Below, in pieces: positions 7,067-13,914 of a stretch of 36,187 nucleotides of DNA (positions within the stretch are counted from its first letter, which is position 1; the number at the start of each line of letters is the position of its first letter). The stretch covers positions 1 through 36,187 of the forward strand of contig CAJLBR010000010.1 of assembly GCA_905204915.1 (NCBI GenBank), written 5' to 3'. A model generated the notes under the pieces. That model did no database searches. It was not told where the DNA came from and was given only the letters and a program-made list of their open reading frames with translations. The position numbers were made by a program, and so were the translations under genes. The stretch is from an uncultured Clostridium sp. Its GTDB lineage: Bacteria; Bacillota; Clostridia; TANB77; CAG-465.

Positions 7067-7414
7067 ATGAAAAAATCATACACGGAAAGTTTATCACATA
7101 CAACATGGGAATGTAAGTATCATATAGTATTTGCACCCAAATTTAGGAGACAGGAAATATATGGAAGTTTAAAACAGGAGATAGGATTAATAATAAGAGA
7201 ATTTTGTGTAAGAAAAGAAGTGGTTATATTAGAAACGGAAGCATGCAAAGATCATATACATTTATTAGTTAGCGTACCTCATAAAATAAGTGTTTCTAGC
7301 TTTATGGGATATTTTGTGAGTACAGTAGGAAAAAACAAAAAAATGATAGCTGAATATATAAGAAATCAATTAAAAGAAGACATAATATCAGATCAAATGA
7401 CAATAAAAGAATAA
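7067..7414 (+). pseudogene. tnpA: IS200-family transposase TnpA with internal in-frame deletion
   Basis: The product is 115 residues; intact IS200-type TnpA is about 150. The N-terminal half is normal (SLSHTTWECKYHIVFAPK) and includes the HUH metal motif H63-I-H65 in CKDHIHLLV. The C-terminal part keeps the YFVSTVG strand and the presumed nucleophile Y97 in EYIRNQ. Between SSFMGY and FVSTVG roughly 35 residues expected in the family (the segment around KGKS...HFW.RGY) are missing without loss of frame, probably by recombination between two short GGxTAT stretches. That region contributes to the fold and DNA binding, so the protein is likely inactive. Translation would start at the ATG behind GGAAGAGATGATC. 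Confidence 0.88.
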
Positions 7415-7527
7415 ATGGACCCTTTTAAAGGGTAGCAGGTAATAATACGCGGCTGTCGGACTTAAAGTACCTCTTGAGAGGTGGCTCGCGTTAGTCCCTT
7501 ATATGGCCAAAGAAAAACCACGTGGAT

Positions 7528-7610
7528 TTTTATTTCTACCTATTTACACATTTTAATTTACATGATACAATTAGGGCATGGTGTAATTTTGAAAAGAGAA
7601 TTAGAAAAAA
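7528..7610 (+). repeat. Direct repeat copy 1 (right part), including a sortase 5' remnant
   Basis: This block repeats the region at 8656-8770: TCTACC, the promoter, GGGCATGG, then TTGAAAA directly joined to GAGAATTAGAAAAAA. In the second copy the last two pieces are the start of the sortase gene and its codons 13-17 (RELEK). Copy 1 therefore holds the sortase start with a short deletion; translated from 7589 it gives MKRELEKN and soon a stop. Together with the identical terminator at 6889 it shows that the sortase control region was duplicated. Confidence 0.75.
7543..7571 (+). promoter_or_regulatory. Promoter copy 1, upstream of the 323-residue membrane protein
   Basis: TTTACA (7543-7548), 17-bp spacer, TACAAT (7566-7571). 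It matches the sortase promoter at 8674-8702 almost base for base, but the -10 is degraded from TATAAT to TACAAT, so it should be weaker. Confidence 0.7.
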
Positions 7611-7632
7611 ATTACAAGTTAGGAGTATTTAT

Positions 7633-8604
7633 ATGGCGTTTATAGGAATTTTATTTGCAAATATTTTGCTCATGTTCATTTTGGGAATGGCGTTTATTGC
7701 CCTTGTGCTTTTTATAATTTCAATGATATTATTTTCAAAGAGTAAAAAATTGCAAAAGGAAGGAACAACGAATATAAAAAAGACAGGTGCTATAGTTACA
7801 TTAGTAATTAGTATAATATTATTTCTTCCATTAGTGATTAGTATTTTGGCTATATCAATAAATTCAAAAATTCAAGATATAAAAGAAAAACAAATTATAG
7901 AGTCAATTGAAAACAAAGTTATTGTAAAAAGAGATGAGTGGAAGAACGGATTTGAATATGATGGTAAAAATCTGATCCCGGTTAATATTTTTATGAATTC
8001 AGACAATTACAAGAATAATGGATCTTTTAAAAATTTAAACAAAATTGGTGCTTTAGTTATAGAAGATACCAATATTTCTTATTCTTTATATGAGTTAGAT
8101 AATGATAGTGGATATAAGATATACTTTGTATGGGTTGAAACTTTTGCTGGTGGAGAGTATTATTCAAGAACTTTTGTAGATAAAAATGAGTATGATTCAG
8201 TTTTGAAGTATTATAATACAGCTAATTTAAAAGTAAGTGCATTATGGAAAACTGCACCCGAAAGTACAAAATTAAGTAATGTTTGGAAAAGTTTAAATTT
8301 AAATATAACTGATAGTAGGAATGAACTAATTCAATTATCGCACGAAGTTTTAGATGATGTTTCTGATAAAAAAGTTATGAGTACTTCATATCAAAATTAT
8401 GATGAATGTATTAAATTTCAAATAAAGTCAACTGATAAAGTTTTTACCGTTGATTTAGTCATATATACTAGAGATAATGAAATGAAATTGTACTTAAATA
8501 AATATGAAGTAGAAGATAAAATAGTCCAAAAACATAAAGAAATGTTACTTTCTTTAATAAATTCTTCACAAAAAGAATTATTGAAAAACACGAAAGAAAA
8601 TTAA
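7633..8604 (+). CDS. Membrane protein of unknown function
   Basis: A 323-residue protein that I do not recognise. Residues 1-33 and about 47-74 form two hydrophobic helices separated by a short positively charged loop (SKSKKLQKEG), placing both ends of the hairpin outside or inside together. The remaining 250 residues are hydrophilic and mixed alpha/beta, with no cysteine pair or known catalytic motif, and lie on the same face as the N-terminus, probably outside. Start: ATG at 7633 after TTAGGAGTATTTAT; an open frame runs upstream to 7522 but crosses the promoter and IS boundary. It lies between two copies of a duplicated promoter block and just before a sortase/adhesin operon, suggesting a cell-envelope role. 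That is inference. Confidence 0.7.
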   Translation: MAFIGILFANILLMFILGMAFIALVLFIISMILFSKSKKLQKEGTTNIKKTGAIVTLVISIILFLPLVISILAISINSKIQDIKEKQIIESIENKVIVKRDEWKNGFEYDGKNLIPVNIFMNSDNYKNNGSFKNLNKIGALVIEDTNISYSLYELDNDSGYKIYFVWVETFAGGEYYSRTFVDKNEYDSVLKYYNTANLKVSALWKTAPESTKLSNVWKSLNLNITDSRNELIQLSHEVLDDVSDKKVMSTSYQNYDECIKFQIKSTDKVFTVDLVIYTRDNEMKLYLNKYEVEDKIVQKHKEMLLSLINSSQKELLKNTKEN

Positions 8605-8619
8605 TAAATTTAAAAGAAG

Positions 8620-8652
8620 AAGATGTTACATAATTTTGTAACGTCTTTTTTT
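8620..8652 (+). terminator. Terminator (repeat copy 2)
   Basis: The same AAGATGTTACA / TGTAACGTCTT hairpin as at 6889, with a longer run of T. Ends the 323-residue protein gene. Confidence 0.88.
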
Positions 8653-8655
8653 CTT

Positions 8656-8770
8656 ATTTTTTCTACCTTTTTATTTACACATTTTAATTTACATGATATA
8701 ATCAGGGCATGGGTGTGATATTATGAAAAAAGGTCAATTTGTCTCTGCAAAATTAAACAGAGAATTAGAA
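8656..8770 (+). repeat. Direct repeat copy 2: sortase promoter and start
   Basis: Intact copy of the duplicated control block; contains the sortase promoter, GGGCATGG, ribosome-binding site and first codons. Compare 7528-7610, where the same block is shortened. Confidence 0.75.
8674..8702 (+). promoter_or_regulatory. Promoter of the sortase-adhesin operon
   Basis: TTTACA (8674-8679), 17-bp spacer, TATAAT (8697-8702) within TGATATAAT. Confidence 0.85.
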
Positions 8771-9406
8771 AAAATGGACAAAAAGAAGTCTGCTATGTCA
8801 AATGGTATTCAGTATGTAATTTTGATTGGCTGTATTGCCCTTATTTCTTCAGGGATAATAATGTATAGAAATACTATAACAGCTGAAAAATTATACAATG
8901 AAATATTAGTATTTGAAGGAAATGAGATTAATGAAAATGCCGTCGCTGATCCTGATAGTGAAGCAGAAGTAAAAAATGAACCTAATAATATATCTAACAT
9001 GTTTGTACAACAAGTTGGTGAAGATGCTATTGGTGTTCTAGAGATTCCTTCAGTAGGTATACAGGGAATAATAAAAGAGGGGGTAGAGTATTCTACTTTG
9101 GAAAGGTATGTTGGTATGTTTAATGGCTCTGCTCAACCTGGTTCGCGTGGTAACTGTTGTTTAGCAGCTCATAATAATACTTATACACAACTTTTTAGAA
9201 ATCTTGATAACGTTTCCATGGGCGATCTAGTAAAAATTAGAACTAGAAAAGCAGAGTATACATATAAAATTTATGATAAATTTATAGTAGAACCCACTCA
9301 AACAGAAGTTTTAGGTAAATCTGATAAAAAGATAGTAACAATAATTACATGTACACCTAGTGGATTGCAAAGAATCGTTGTTAGAGGAGAATTAGTGGAG
9401 GATTAG
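8723..9406 (+). CDS. Sortase (class D-like transpeptidase)
   Basis: A 227-residue membrane-bound cysteine transpeptidase that cleaves sorting signals between Thr and Gly and links the protein to the wall or to another pilin. Residues about 29-48 form the single membrane anchor after a basic N-terminus. The catalytic domain begins near IGVLEIPSVGIQG. H150 in AAHNNTY, C210 in TIITCTPSG and R217 form the triad; the TxxTC context fits the family. The small size, single N-terminal anchor and lack of a C-terminal helix favour class D (or A-like) over class C. Its stop is 2 bases before the adhesin start, whose ribosome-binding site is inside the sortase gene, so the adhesin is almost certainly its substrate. 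Confidence 0.93.
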   Translation: MKKGQFVSAKLNRELEKMDKKKSAMSNGIQYVILIGCIALISSGIIMYRNTITAEKLYNEILVFEGNEINENAVADPDSEAEVKNEPNNISNMFVQQVGEDAIGVLEIPSVGIQGIIKEGVEYSTLERYVGMFNGSAQPGSRGNCCLAAHNNTYTQLFRNLDNVSMGDLVKIRTRKAEYTYKIYDKFIVEPTQTEVLGKSDKKIVTIITCTPSGLQRIVVRGELVED

Positions 9407-9408
9407 AT

Positions 9409-11814
9409 ATGAAAAGAAATGTAGTTTTTAAAAGTTTTTTAGCAATGTTTTTAATAGTGATTGTATCTGGTTTCGTTAATGTTGCAAGTGCTGCAACTTT
9501 AAAATTTAAAGATACAATTTACAGATTCCATGATAAATCATGGTCTGCTTATAACAATATACTTACAACTATAATGTGGATGGATAATGATGTTTGTTAT
9601 TGCTTAGATTATTCTAGAGCAGTTTCACCAAACTCAAGTAGTTATAAAACAAAAAATGTTAGTGTTCCCGCAAAATTAAAATATGTTGTAATGAATGGAT
9701 ATCCTAATAAAGATTTAGGTCTTGGAAATGATGATATGAATTATGCAGCAACTCAACTTGCTGTATGGTACTTTAGTTTTTCTAAAAATGGTAATTATTT
9801 TAGTTTAGATAATTTAGTAGCTAATAAAGGTTACGAAAATTATGCTAGTAAAACAAAAGCAAAAGCAAGAGAATTAATAGCTGCTGCTAACAAAAATGGT
9901 AATTCATATAGTATACCAACACCTTCTTTAAGTCTTGATACTTCTAATGTTACTCAAAAAACAGAAGGTAACTATGTAAAAGTAGGACCTTACAAAGCAA
10001 CAATAAAAAATGGAAGTACAGATAAAATAAGTGCTTCATTATCAGATGCACCTAGTGGTTCTAAAATAGTTGATAAAAACGGTTCTGAAAAGAAAAGTTT
10101 TTCAAATTCAGAAAGTATATATGTAGTGGTTCCTGCTTCAAGTTCAGGTAGTGCTAAGTTAAATGTAAGTGCAAAATCAAAATCTTACGTTACAAAAGTA
10201 TATTCTACAAATGAAGCTGCATATACTACTGGACCATCTGGAAATAAAGTTTACTATCAAGATCAAATAGTTGTAGTTCCACAAAATAAGGATTTAACAA
10301 AATCTGCTTCATTAAAATGGGAAAACACTAATGGTTCAATCAAATTAGTTAAAAAAGGCAGTGATGGAGCTTTTTTATCAGGTGTAAAATTTGCATTATA
10401 TGATTCTAAAAATAATTTAGTTTCTACAAAAACAACTAATGATGAAGGTGTTATAGTATTTTCTAATTTAAAACCTGGTAGTTATTATCTTGTAGAAAAA
10501 TCAACAGTTCCTGGATATGTACTAGATTCTAACAAAGTAAATGTAACTGTAAGAACTAGTCAAACTACAGAAACTACTATTACAAATAAAAAAGTAACAG
10601 CTGCATTAAAAATAATAAAAGTAGATAATTTAGAAGAAAAACCAATTAAAGGTGCTGTATTTGAAATACTAAATTCAAGAGGAAAAGTTATAGATACAAT
10701 TAAAACAGATGGAAATGGTGTAGCTACAAGTACAAACCTAGAAATGGGTAAATATTATTATAGAGAAAAATCTGTTCCAAATGGATATGTACTAGATACT
10801 AAAAAATATGAATTTACTATAGACAGTGAAAAAATAGTTGAAAAGAAAGTTGTAAATGAAGTAAAAGAAGGATCTATTAAAATTATAAAACTAGATGGTG
10901 AAAAAAAGACACCTCTAAAAGGTGCTAAATTCGAAGTTTATGATGCCGATGGAAATGTAGTTGGTAAATTAACTACAAATTCAAAAGGTGAAGCAAAAAT
11001 TAAAAAATTAAAAGTTGGTGCTTATACTGTAAAAGAAATAGAAGCTCCTAAGGGATATAAATTAGAAGAAAAAGTATATGACTTAAATGTTACTACTACC
11101 AATATAGATATTGTAAAAACACTTTATAACTTTAAAGAGGAACAAAAATATGGTAGCTTGAAGATCGTTAAAATTGATGGTCAAACTTCAACTCCTATAC
11201 CTGGAGTAAAATTTGAACTTTATGATTCAAATAACAACTTAGTAGATACTTTAACTACTGATAGTGAAGGTATAATATTTGTTGAAAAGTTACCTTTAGG
11301 AAATTATTACTATAAAGAAATAGAAGCTCCTGGCGACTATGTTATTGATGATACAATGAAAATTTTCTCACTTAGTGAGGAAAATCCTGATTTTGAAATT
11401 ACAGTTAAAAATGATAAATCTGTTGAAGTACTTGGAAGCTTAGAAATTCTAAAAATTGGCGATACTTCAGATGAACCTCTTCAAGGAGTAAAATTTGAAT
11501 TATATGACGCTGATGGCAATAAAGTAGGATTATTAGTTACTGGTGCTGATGGTAAGGCTAAATGTTCAAATCTAAAATTAGGAAAATATACATTAAAAGA
11601 AATAGAAACTGCTGAAGGTTATAGAATGACAACTGAATATGTAGAATTTGAGGTTACAGAAGAAAATCTAGATGTGGCTCTTACAGTAGTAAACATGAAA
11701 GATAGATTAGTTCAAACAGGTGATTTCTTCAGTACTAATATGTTAATAGTAATAAATGTTACAGTTATATGTACAGCAGTATTTATAATACTAAAAAGAA
11801 GATCTGTAGCATAA
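9409..11814 (+). CDS. LVQTG-anchored adhesin: thioester domain plus five CnaB repeats
   Basis: An 801-residue surface protein. A signal peptide is cleaved after VASA (28). Next comes a thioester domain: C65 in VCYCLD and Q116 in ATQLAVW are the pair that forms an internal Cys-Gln thioester, used by such adhesins to bond covalently to host or surface amines. About residues 145-300 form a beta-rich stalk. Five SpaA/CnaB domains follow at roughly 310-394, 398-484, 489-578, 582-670 and 677-763; each keeps a first-strand Lys, a central Glu (as in VKEIEAP) and a last-strand Asn (as in TVVNM), the set needed for isopeptide crosslinks. LVQTG (767-771), a membrane helix and KRRS end the protein. LVQTG is a variant of LPxTG. 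It is transcribed with the sortase and is probably a monomeric fibrillar adhesin. Confidence 0.93.
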   Translation: MKRNVVFKSFLAMFLIVIVSGFVNVASAATLKFKDTIYRFHDKSWSAYNNILTTIMWMDNDVCYCLDYSRAVSPNSSSYKTKNVSVPAKLKYVVMNGYPNKDLGLGNDDMNYAATQLAVWYFSFSKNGNYFSLDNLVANKGYENYASKTKAKARELIAAANKNGNSYSIPTPSLSLDTSNVTQKTEGNYVKVGPYKATIKNGSTDKISASLSDAPSGSKIVDKNGSEKKSFSNSESIYVVVPASSSGSAKLNVSAKSKSYVTKVYSTNEAAYTTGPSGNKVYYQDQIVVVPQNKDLTKSASLKWENTNGSIKLVKKGSDGAFLSGVKFALYDSKNNLVSTKTTNDEGVIVFSNLKPGSYYLVEKSTVPGYVLDSNKVNVTVRTSQTTETTITNKKVTAALKIIKVDNLEEKPIKGAVFEILNSRGKVIDTIKTDGNGVATSTNLEMGKYYYREKSVPNGYVLDTKKYEFTIDSEKIVEKKVVNEVKEGSIKIIKLDGEKKTPLKGAKFEVYDADGNVVGKLTTNSKGEAKIKKLKVGAYTVKEIEAPKGYKLEEKVYDLNVTTTNIDIVKTLYNFKEEQKYGSLKIVKIDGQTSTPIPGVKFELYDSNNNLVDTLTTDSEGIIFVEKLPLGNYYYKEIEAPGDYVIDDTMKIFSLSEENPDFEITVKNDKSVEVLGSLEILKIGDTSDEPLQGVKFELYDADGNKVGLLVTGADGKAKCSNLKLGKYTLKEIETAEGYRMTTEYVEFEVTEENLDVALTVVNMKDRLVQTGDFFSTNMLIVINVTVICTAVFIILKRRSVA

Positions 11815-11825
11815 AAATAATAAAG

Positions 11826-11850
11826 TAAAACGGCTCTGCCGTTTTATTTT
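11826..11850 (+). terminator. Terminator of the sortase-adhesin operon
   Basis: TAAAACGGC, loop TCT, GCCGTTTTA, then ATTTT. Confidence 0.82.
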
Positions 11851-11868
11851 AATTCTATTGGAGGATTT

Positions 11869-13422
11869 ATGTTAAGAATAAGTAATATTAAAATACGTGA
11901 TGATTTTAATGAAGAAGAAGTTTTAAATTATACAATAAAAAAATATAAGCTTGATAAAAATAAAATACATGAAATGTATATATTTAAAAAATCAATAGAT
12001 GCTAGAAATAAGGCGGATATTTTCTATAGTTATACTGTAGATGTAGATTATTCTGGAAAAATAAAATCAAAAGACGTAAAAAAAATAGAAAGAATAAATG
12101 ACGATATAGATGTAGTTGTAAAAAGAGAAAGTAAAGTATCTCCAATTGTTGTTGGCGCTGGTCCAGCCGGTCTTTTTTGCGCACTTATTTTATGCCAACA
12201 TGGTATAAAGCCAATAATATTAGAACAAGGTAAGAGCGTAGATGAAAGAAAAAAAGATGTAGAAGAGTTTCTTAAAAATGGTAAACTAAATGAATCTTCG
12301 AATGTTCAATTTGGAGAAGGGGGAGCTGGAACATTTTCTGATGGCAAATTAACAACTGGAATACATAATGTAAAATGTAGAAAGGTCCTTAAGGAATTTT
12401 ATAATTTTGGTGCTCCTAAAGAAATAATGTATCTTAGTAAACCACATATTGGAACTGATAATTTGATAAACGTTATTAGAAATATGAGAAATGAAATTAT
12501 AAGACTTGGAGGAAAATTTTTATTTAATACAAAATTAGAAGATATAGAAATTGTAGATGGAAAAGTAAAATCTGCAATTTGTGGAGAAAATAGAATAGAA
12601 ACTGATACCATAGTGCTTGCAATTGGTCATAGTGCACGTGATACATTTAAAATGTTGCAAAGGCATAATTTTGATTTAGAAAGAAAGAATTTTTCGGTTG
12701 GTGTTAGAATAGAACATAACCAGCAAATGATTAATAAATCTCAATATTCAAATGTTTGTAAGTTAAAATTACCGCCTGCTGAATATAAGCTTGCTTATCA
12801 TGGAGAAAATAGAGACGCTTATACATTTTGTATGTGCCCAGGTGGCGTTGTAATGGCCTCATCTAGTGAAAAAAACACAATAGTCACTAATGGTATGAGC
12901 TATTATAAAAGAGACGGTAAAAATGCCAATAGTGCCCTTCTAGTAAATGTAAGACCAGCTGATTTTTCTGGAAGTGATCCACTTGCAGGGATGTACTTTC
13001 AAGAAGACCTTGAAAGAAAAGCCTTTGAGCTTGGTGGTAATAACTATTTTGCACCAATTCAAACTGTAAAAGATTTTCTAAACAACGTCGAAACTAAAGA
13101 AATAGGAAGTGTACTTCCAACTTATAGACCTGGTGTGAAAATGACAAATTTAAATGATATAATGCCACTTTTTGTTTCAAGTACTTTAAAAGAAGCTTTG
13201 AGGTATTTTGATACAAAGATATCTGGATTTGCATCAGATGATGCAATATTAACAGGAATGGAAACACGAAGTTCATCTCCTGTAAAGATATTAAGAAATG
13301 AAAAATTTGAATCTAATATTTCTGGTGTATATCCTTGCGGTGAAGGTGCCGGATATGCCGGTGGTATAATGTCAGCTGCTGTTGATGGAATTGAAACGGC
13401 AATTAAAATATTAGAAAAATAG
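11869..13422 (+). CDS. NAD(P)/FAD-dependent oxidoreductase (COG2509 type)
   Basis: A 517-residue flavoprotein. An N-terminal domain of about 90 residues, typical of this uncharacterised dehydrogenase family, precedes the dinucleotide-binding VGAGPAG at 95-101 and the acidic end of strand 2 (ILEQGKSVDERKKD). The family's Gly-rich NVQFGEGGAGTFSDGKL follows, and the C-terminal flavin site is VYPCGEGAGYAGGIMSAAVDG. Members are widespread in Firmicutes and are often described as FAD-dependent dehydrogenases of unknown substrate; I cannot name one. The gene starts at ATG after TTGGAGGATTT. No clear promoter lies between it and the adhesin terminator, so it may depend partly on read-through or on a weak promoter. 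Confidence 0.9.
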   Translation: MLRISNIKIRDDFNEEEVLNYTIKKYKLDKNKIHEMYIFKKSIDARNKADIFYSYTVDVDYSGKIKSKDVKKIERINDDIDVVVKRESKVSPIVVGAGPAGLFCALILCQHGIKPIILEQGKSVDERKKDVEEFLKNGKLNESSNVQFGEGGAGTFSDGKLTTGIHNVKCRKVLKEFYNFGAPKEIMYLSKPHIGTDNLINVIRNMRNEIIRLGGKFLFNTKLEDIEIVDGKVKSAICGENRIETDTIVLAIGHSARDTFKMLQRHNFDLERKNFSVGVRIEHNQQMINKSQYSNVCKLKLPPAEYKLAYHGENRDAYTFCMCPGGVVMASSSEKNTIVTNGMSYYKRDGKNANSALLVNVRPADFSGSDPLAGMYFQEDLERKAFELGGNNYFAPIQTVKDFLNNVETKEIGSVLPTYRPGVKMTNLNDIMPLFVSSTLKEALRYFDTKISGFASDDAILTGMETRSSSPVKILRNEKFESNISGVYPCGEGAGYAGGIMSAAVDGIETAIKILEK

Positions 13423-13453
13423 AAACGCATCTCCTTAAAAGGAGGTGCGTTTC
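13422..13453 (+). terminator. Strong hairpin after the FAD oxidoreductase
   Basis: GAAACGCATCTCC / GGAGGTGCGTTTC, 13 pairs with one wobble and a 6-base loop, overlapping the stop codon. It lacks a T tract (CACTTG follows), so it is a poor intrinsic terminator and could instead be an RNA-stabilising 3' end. Confidence 0.55.
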
Positions 13454-13498
13454 ACTTGTGATAGGAACAAAAAATATTAAAAAGAAAGGAAGTTCACA

Positions 13499-13562
13499 GA
13501 GATATGTAATTCTCTGCTATGGTACACAAATAATGTTTAAATTATTTTGTGCATAGTATCTC
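13499..13562 (+). other. Long imperfect hairpin with an alternative pairing
   Basis: GAGATA (13499-13504) can pair with TATCTC (13557-13562), closing nested helices CTATG/CATAG, CACAAA/TTTGTG and TAAT/ATTA. The same 5' bases can instead make a small hairpin, CAGAGA/TCTCTG (13497-13516). Two exclusive folds of this sort are what regulatory RNA leaders show. Confidence 0.5.
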
Positions 13563-13567
13563 CGAGT

Positions 13568-13597
13568 AAGAAAAACGCCATGAAGACGTTTTTCTTT
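13568..13597 (+). other. Terminator-like hairpin before a strong ribosome-binding site
   Basis: AAGAAAAACG / CGTTTTTCTT, perfect 10-bp stem with a 9-base loop; the T-rich 3' arm makes it attenuator-like. AGGAGGTG follows 8 bases later. Confidence 0.5.
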
Positions 13598-13619
13598 GAT
13601 AAGTAGGAGGTGAATTATT

Positions 13620-13643
13620 ATGTCGCAGATATTGTCACAATGA
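13620..13643 (+). other. Seven-codon mini-ORF with strong ribosome-binding site
   Basis: ATG encoding MSQILSQ, stop TGA, behind AGGAGGTG with 7-base spacing. Its stop overlaps, as ATGA, the start of a second mini-ORF (13640-13672, MNRYPLWCVC), which ends inside the structured RNA that follows. Leader-peptide-like arrangement; whether either is translated is not known. Confidence 0.4.
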
Positions 13644-13659
13644 ACAGATATCCACTATG

Positions 13660-13808
13660 GTGTGTATGTTAGGTAGCAAGCCTAATTTTATTGCTGAGCG
13701 CCGGTATTTAATAAAGGGGAAGATTAATATAAGTTATTTTTGTGATCGCAAAGGCACATAACTTCGGCTGCAATAAGTTTTATAAATAAACTACATACAC
13801 ATTTTTTA
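13660..13808 (+). ncRNA. Candidate structured RNA with closing helix and T run
   Basis: The ends pair: 13660-13668 (GTGTGTATG) with 13794-13802, then a run of six T. Inside are a small hairpin TTAGG/CCTAA (13669-13685), helix TTATTGC/GCAATAA (13688-13694 with 13770-13776) stacked on GCCG/CGGC, a helix AAGTTAT/ATAACTT (13731-13737 with 13758-13764) capped by an ATCGCAAAGG loop region, and a short AT helix with an AAAGGGGAAG loop. The first hairpin's loop TAGCAA could also pair with TTGCT(G), forming a pseudoknot. The next gene is convergent, so this is not an mRNA leader. I compared it from memory with tmRNA, RNase P, SRP, Mn, Mg, c-di-GMP and T-box RNAs and found no match. Confidence 0.5.
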
Positions 13809-13914
13809 TTTTACCTCTATAACTTTAAGGTTCCTAATTTAAATTATCAAAAAGGTTAACGAATCTTACGTTCACATTATACATTATTAAGTCCAATAAG
13901 TCAAGGATTTATTT

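Larger units (their letters stand above)
6929..7527 (+). mobile_element. Decayed IS200-type element
   Basis: A small single-gene IS200/IS605-group element. Its boundaries come from comparison of two copies of a host repeat: host sequence stops after TTATTTTT at 6928 and resumes at TTTTTATTTCTACC near 7528, while the second copy (8620 onward) is uninterrupted. The left end carries a 10-bp hairpin (6941-6963) as expected for the DNA structures TnpA recognises. The matching right-end hairpin is reduced to CCACGTGG with no loop. Insertion is into a T-rich site with no evident target duplication, as this group leaves none. TnpA is internally deleted, so the element is probably immobile unless helped in trans. 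Confidence 0.85.

Noticed and set aside
7522..7632. Upstream extension of the 323-residue protein
   Set aside because: The extension crosses the IS boundary and the promoter; AGGAG precedes the ATG at 7633.
10330..11710. Repeated DNA in the adhesin as a CRISPR array
   Set aside because: The periodicity is about 270 bp and encodes CnaB protein domains; units are diverged and in frame.
13660..13808. Mg (M-box), Mn (yybP-ykoY), c-di-GMP, TPP, lysine or T-box riboswitch, tmRNA, RNase P or SRP RNA
   Set aside because: Only short fragments such as GTTAGGT or CGCAAAGG recall these classes; their conserved cores are missing as far as I can judge from memory, and no gene follows on the same strand.
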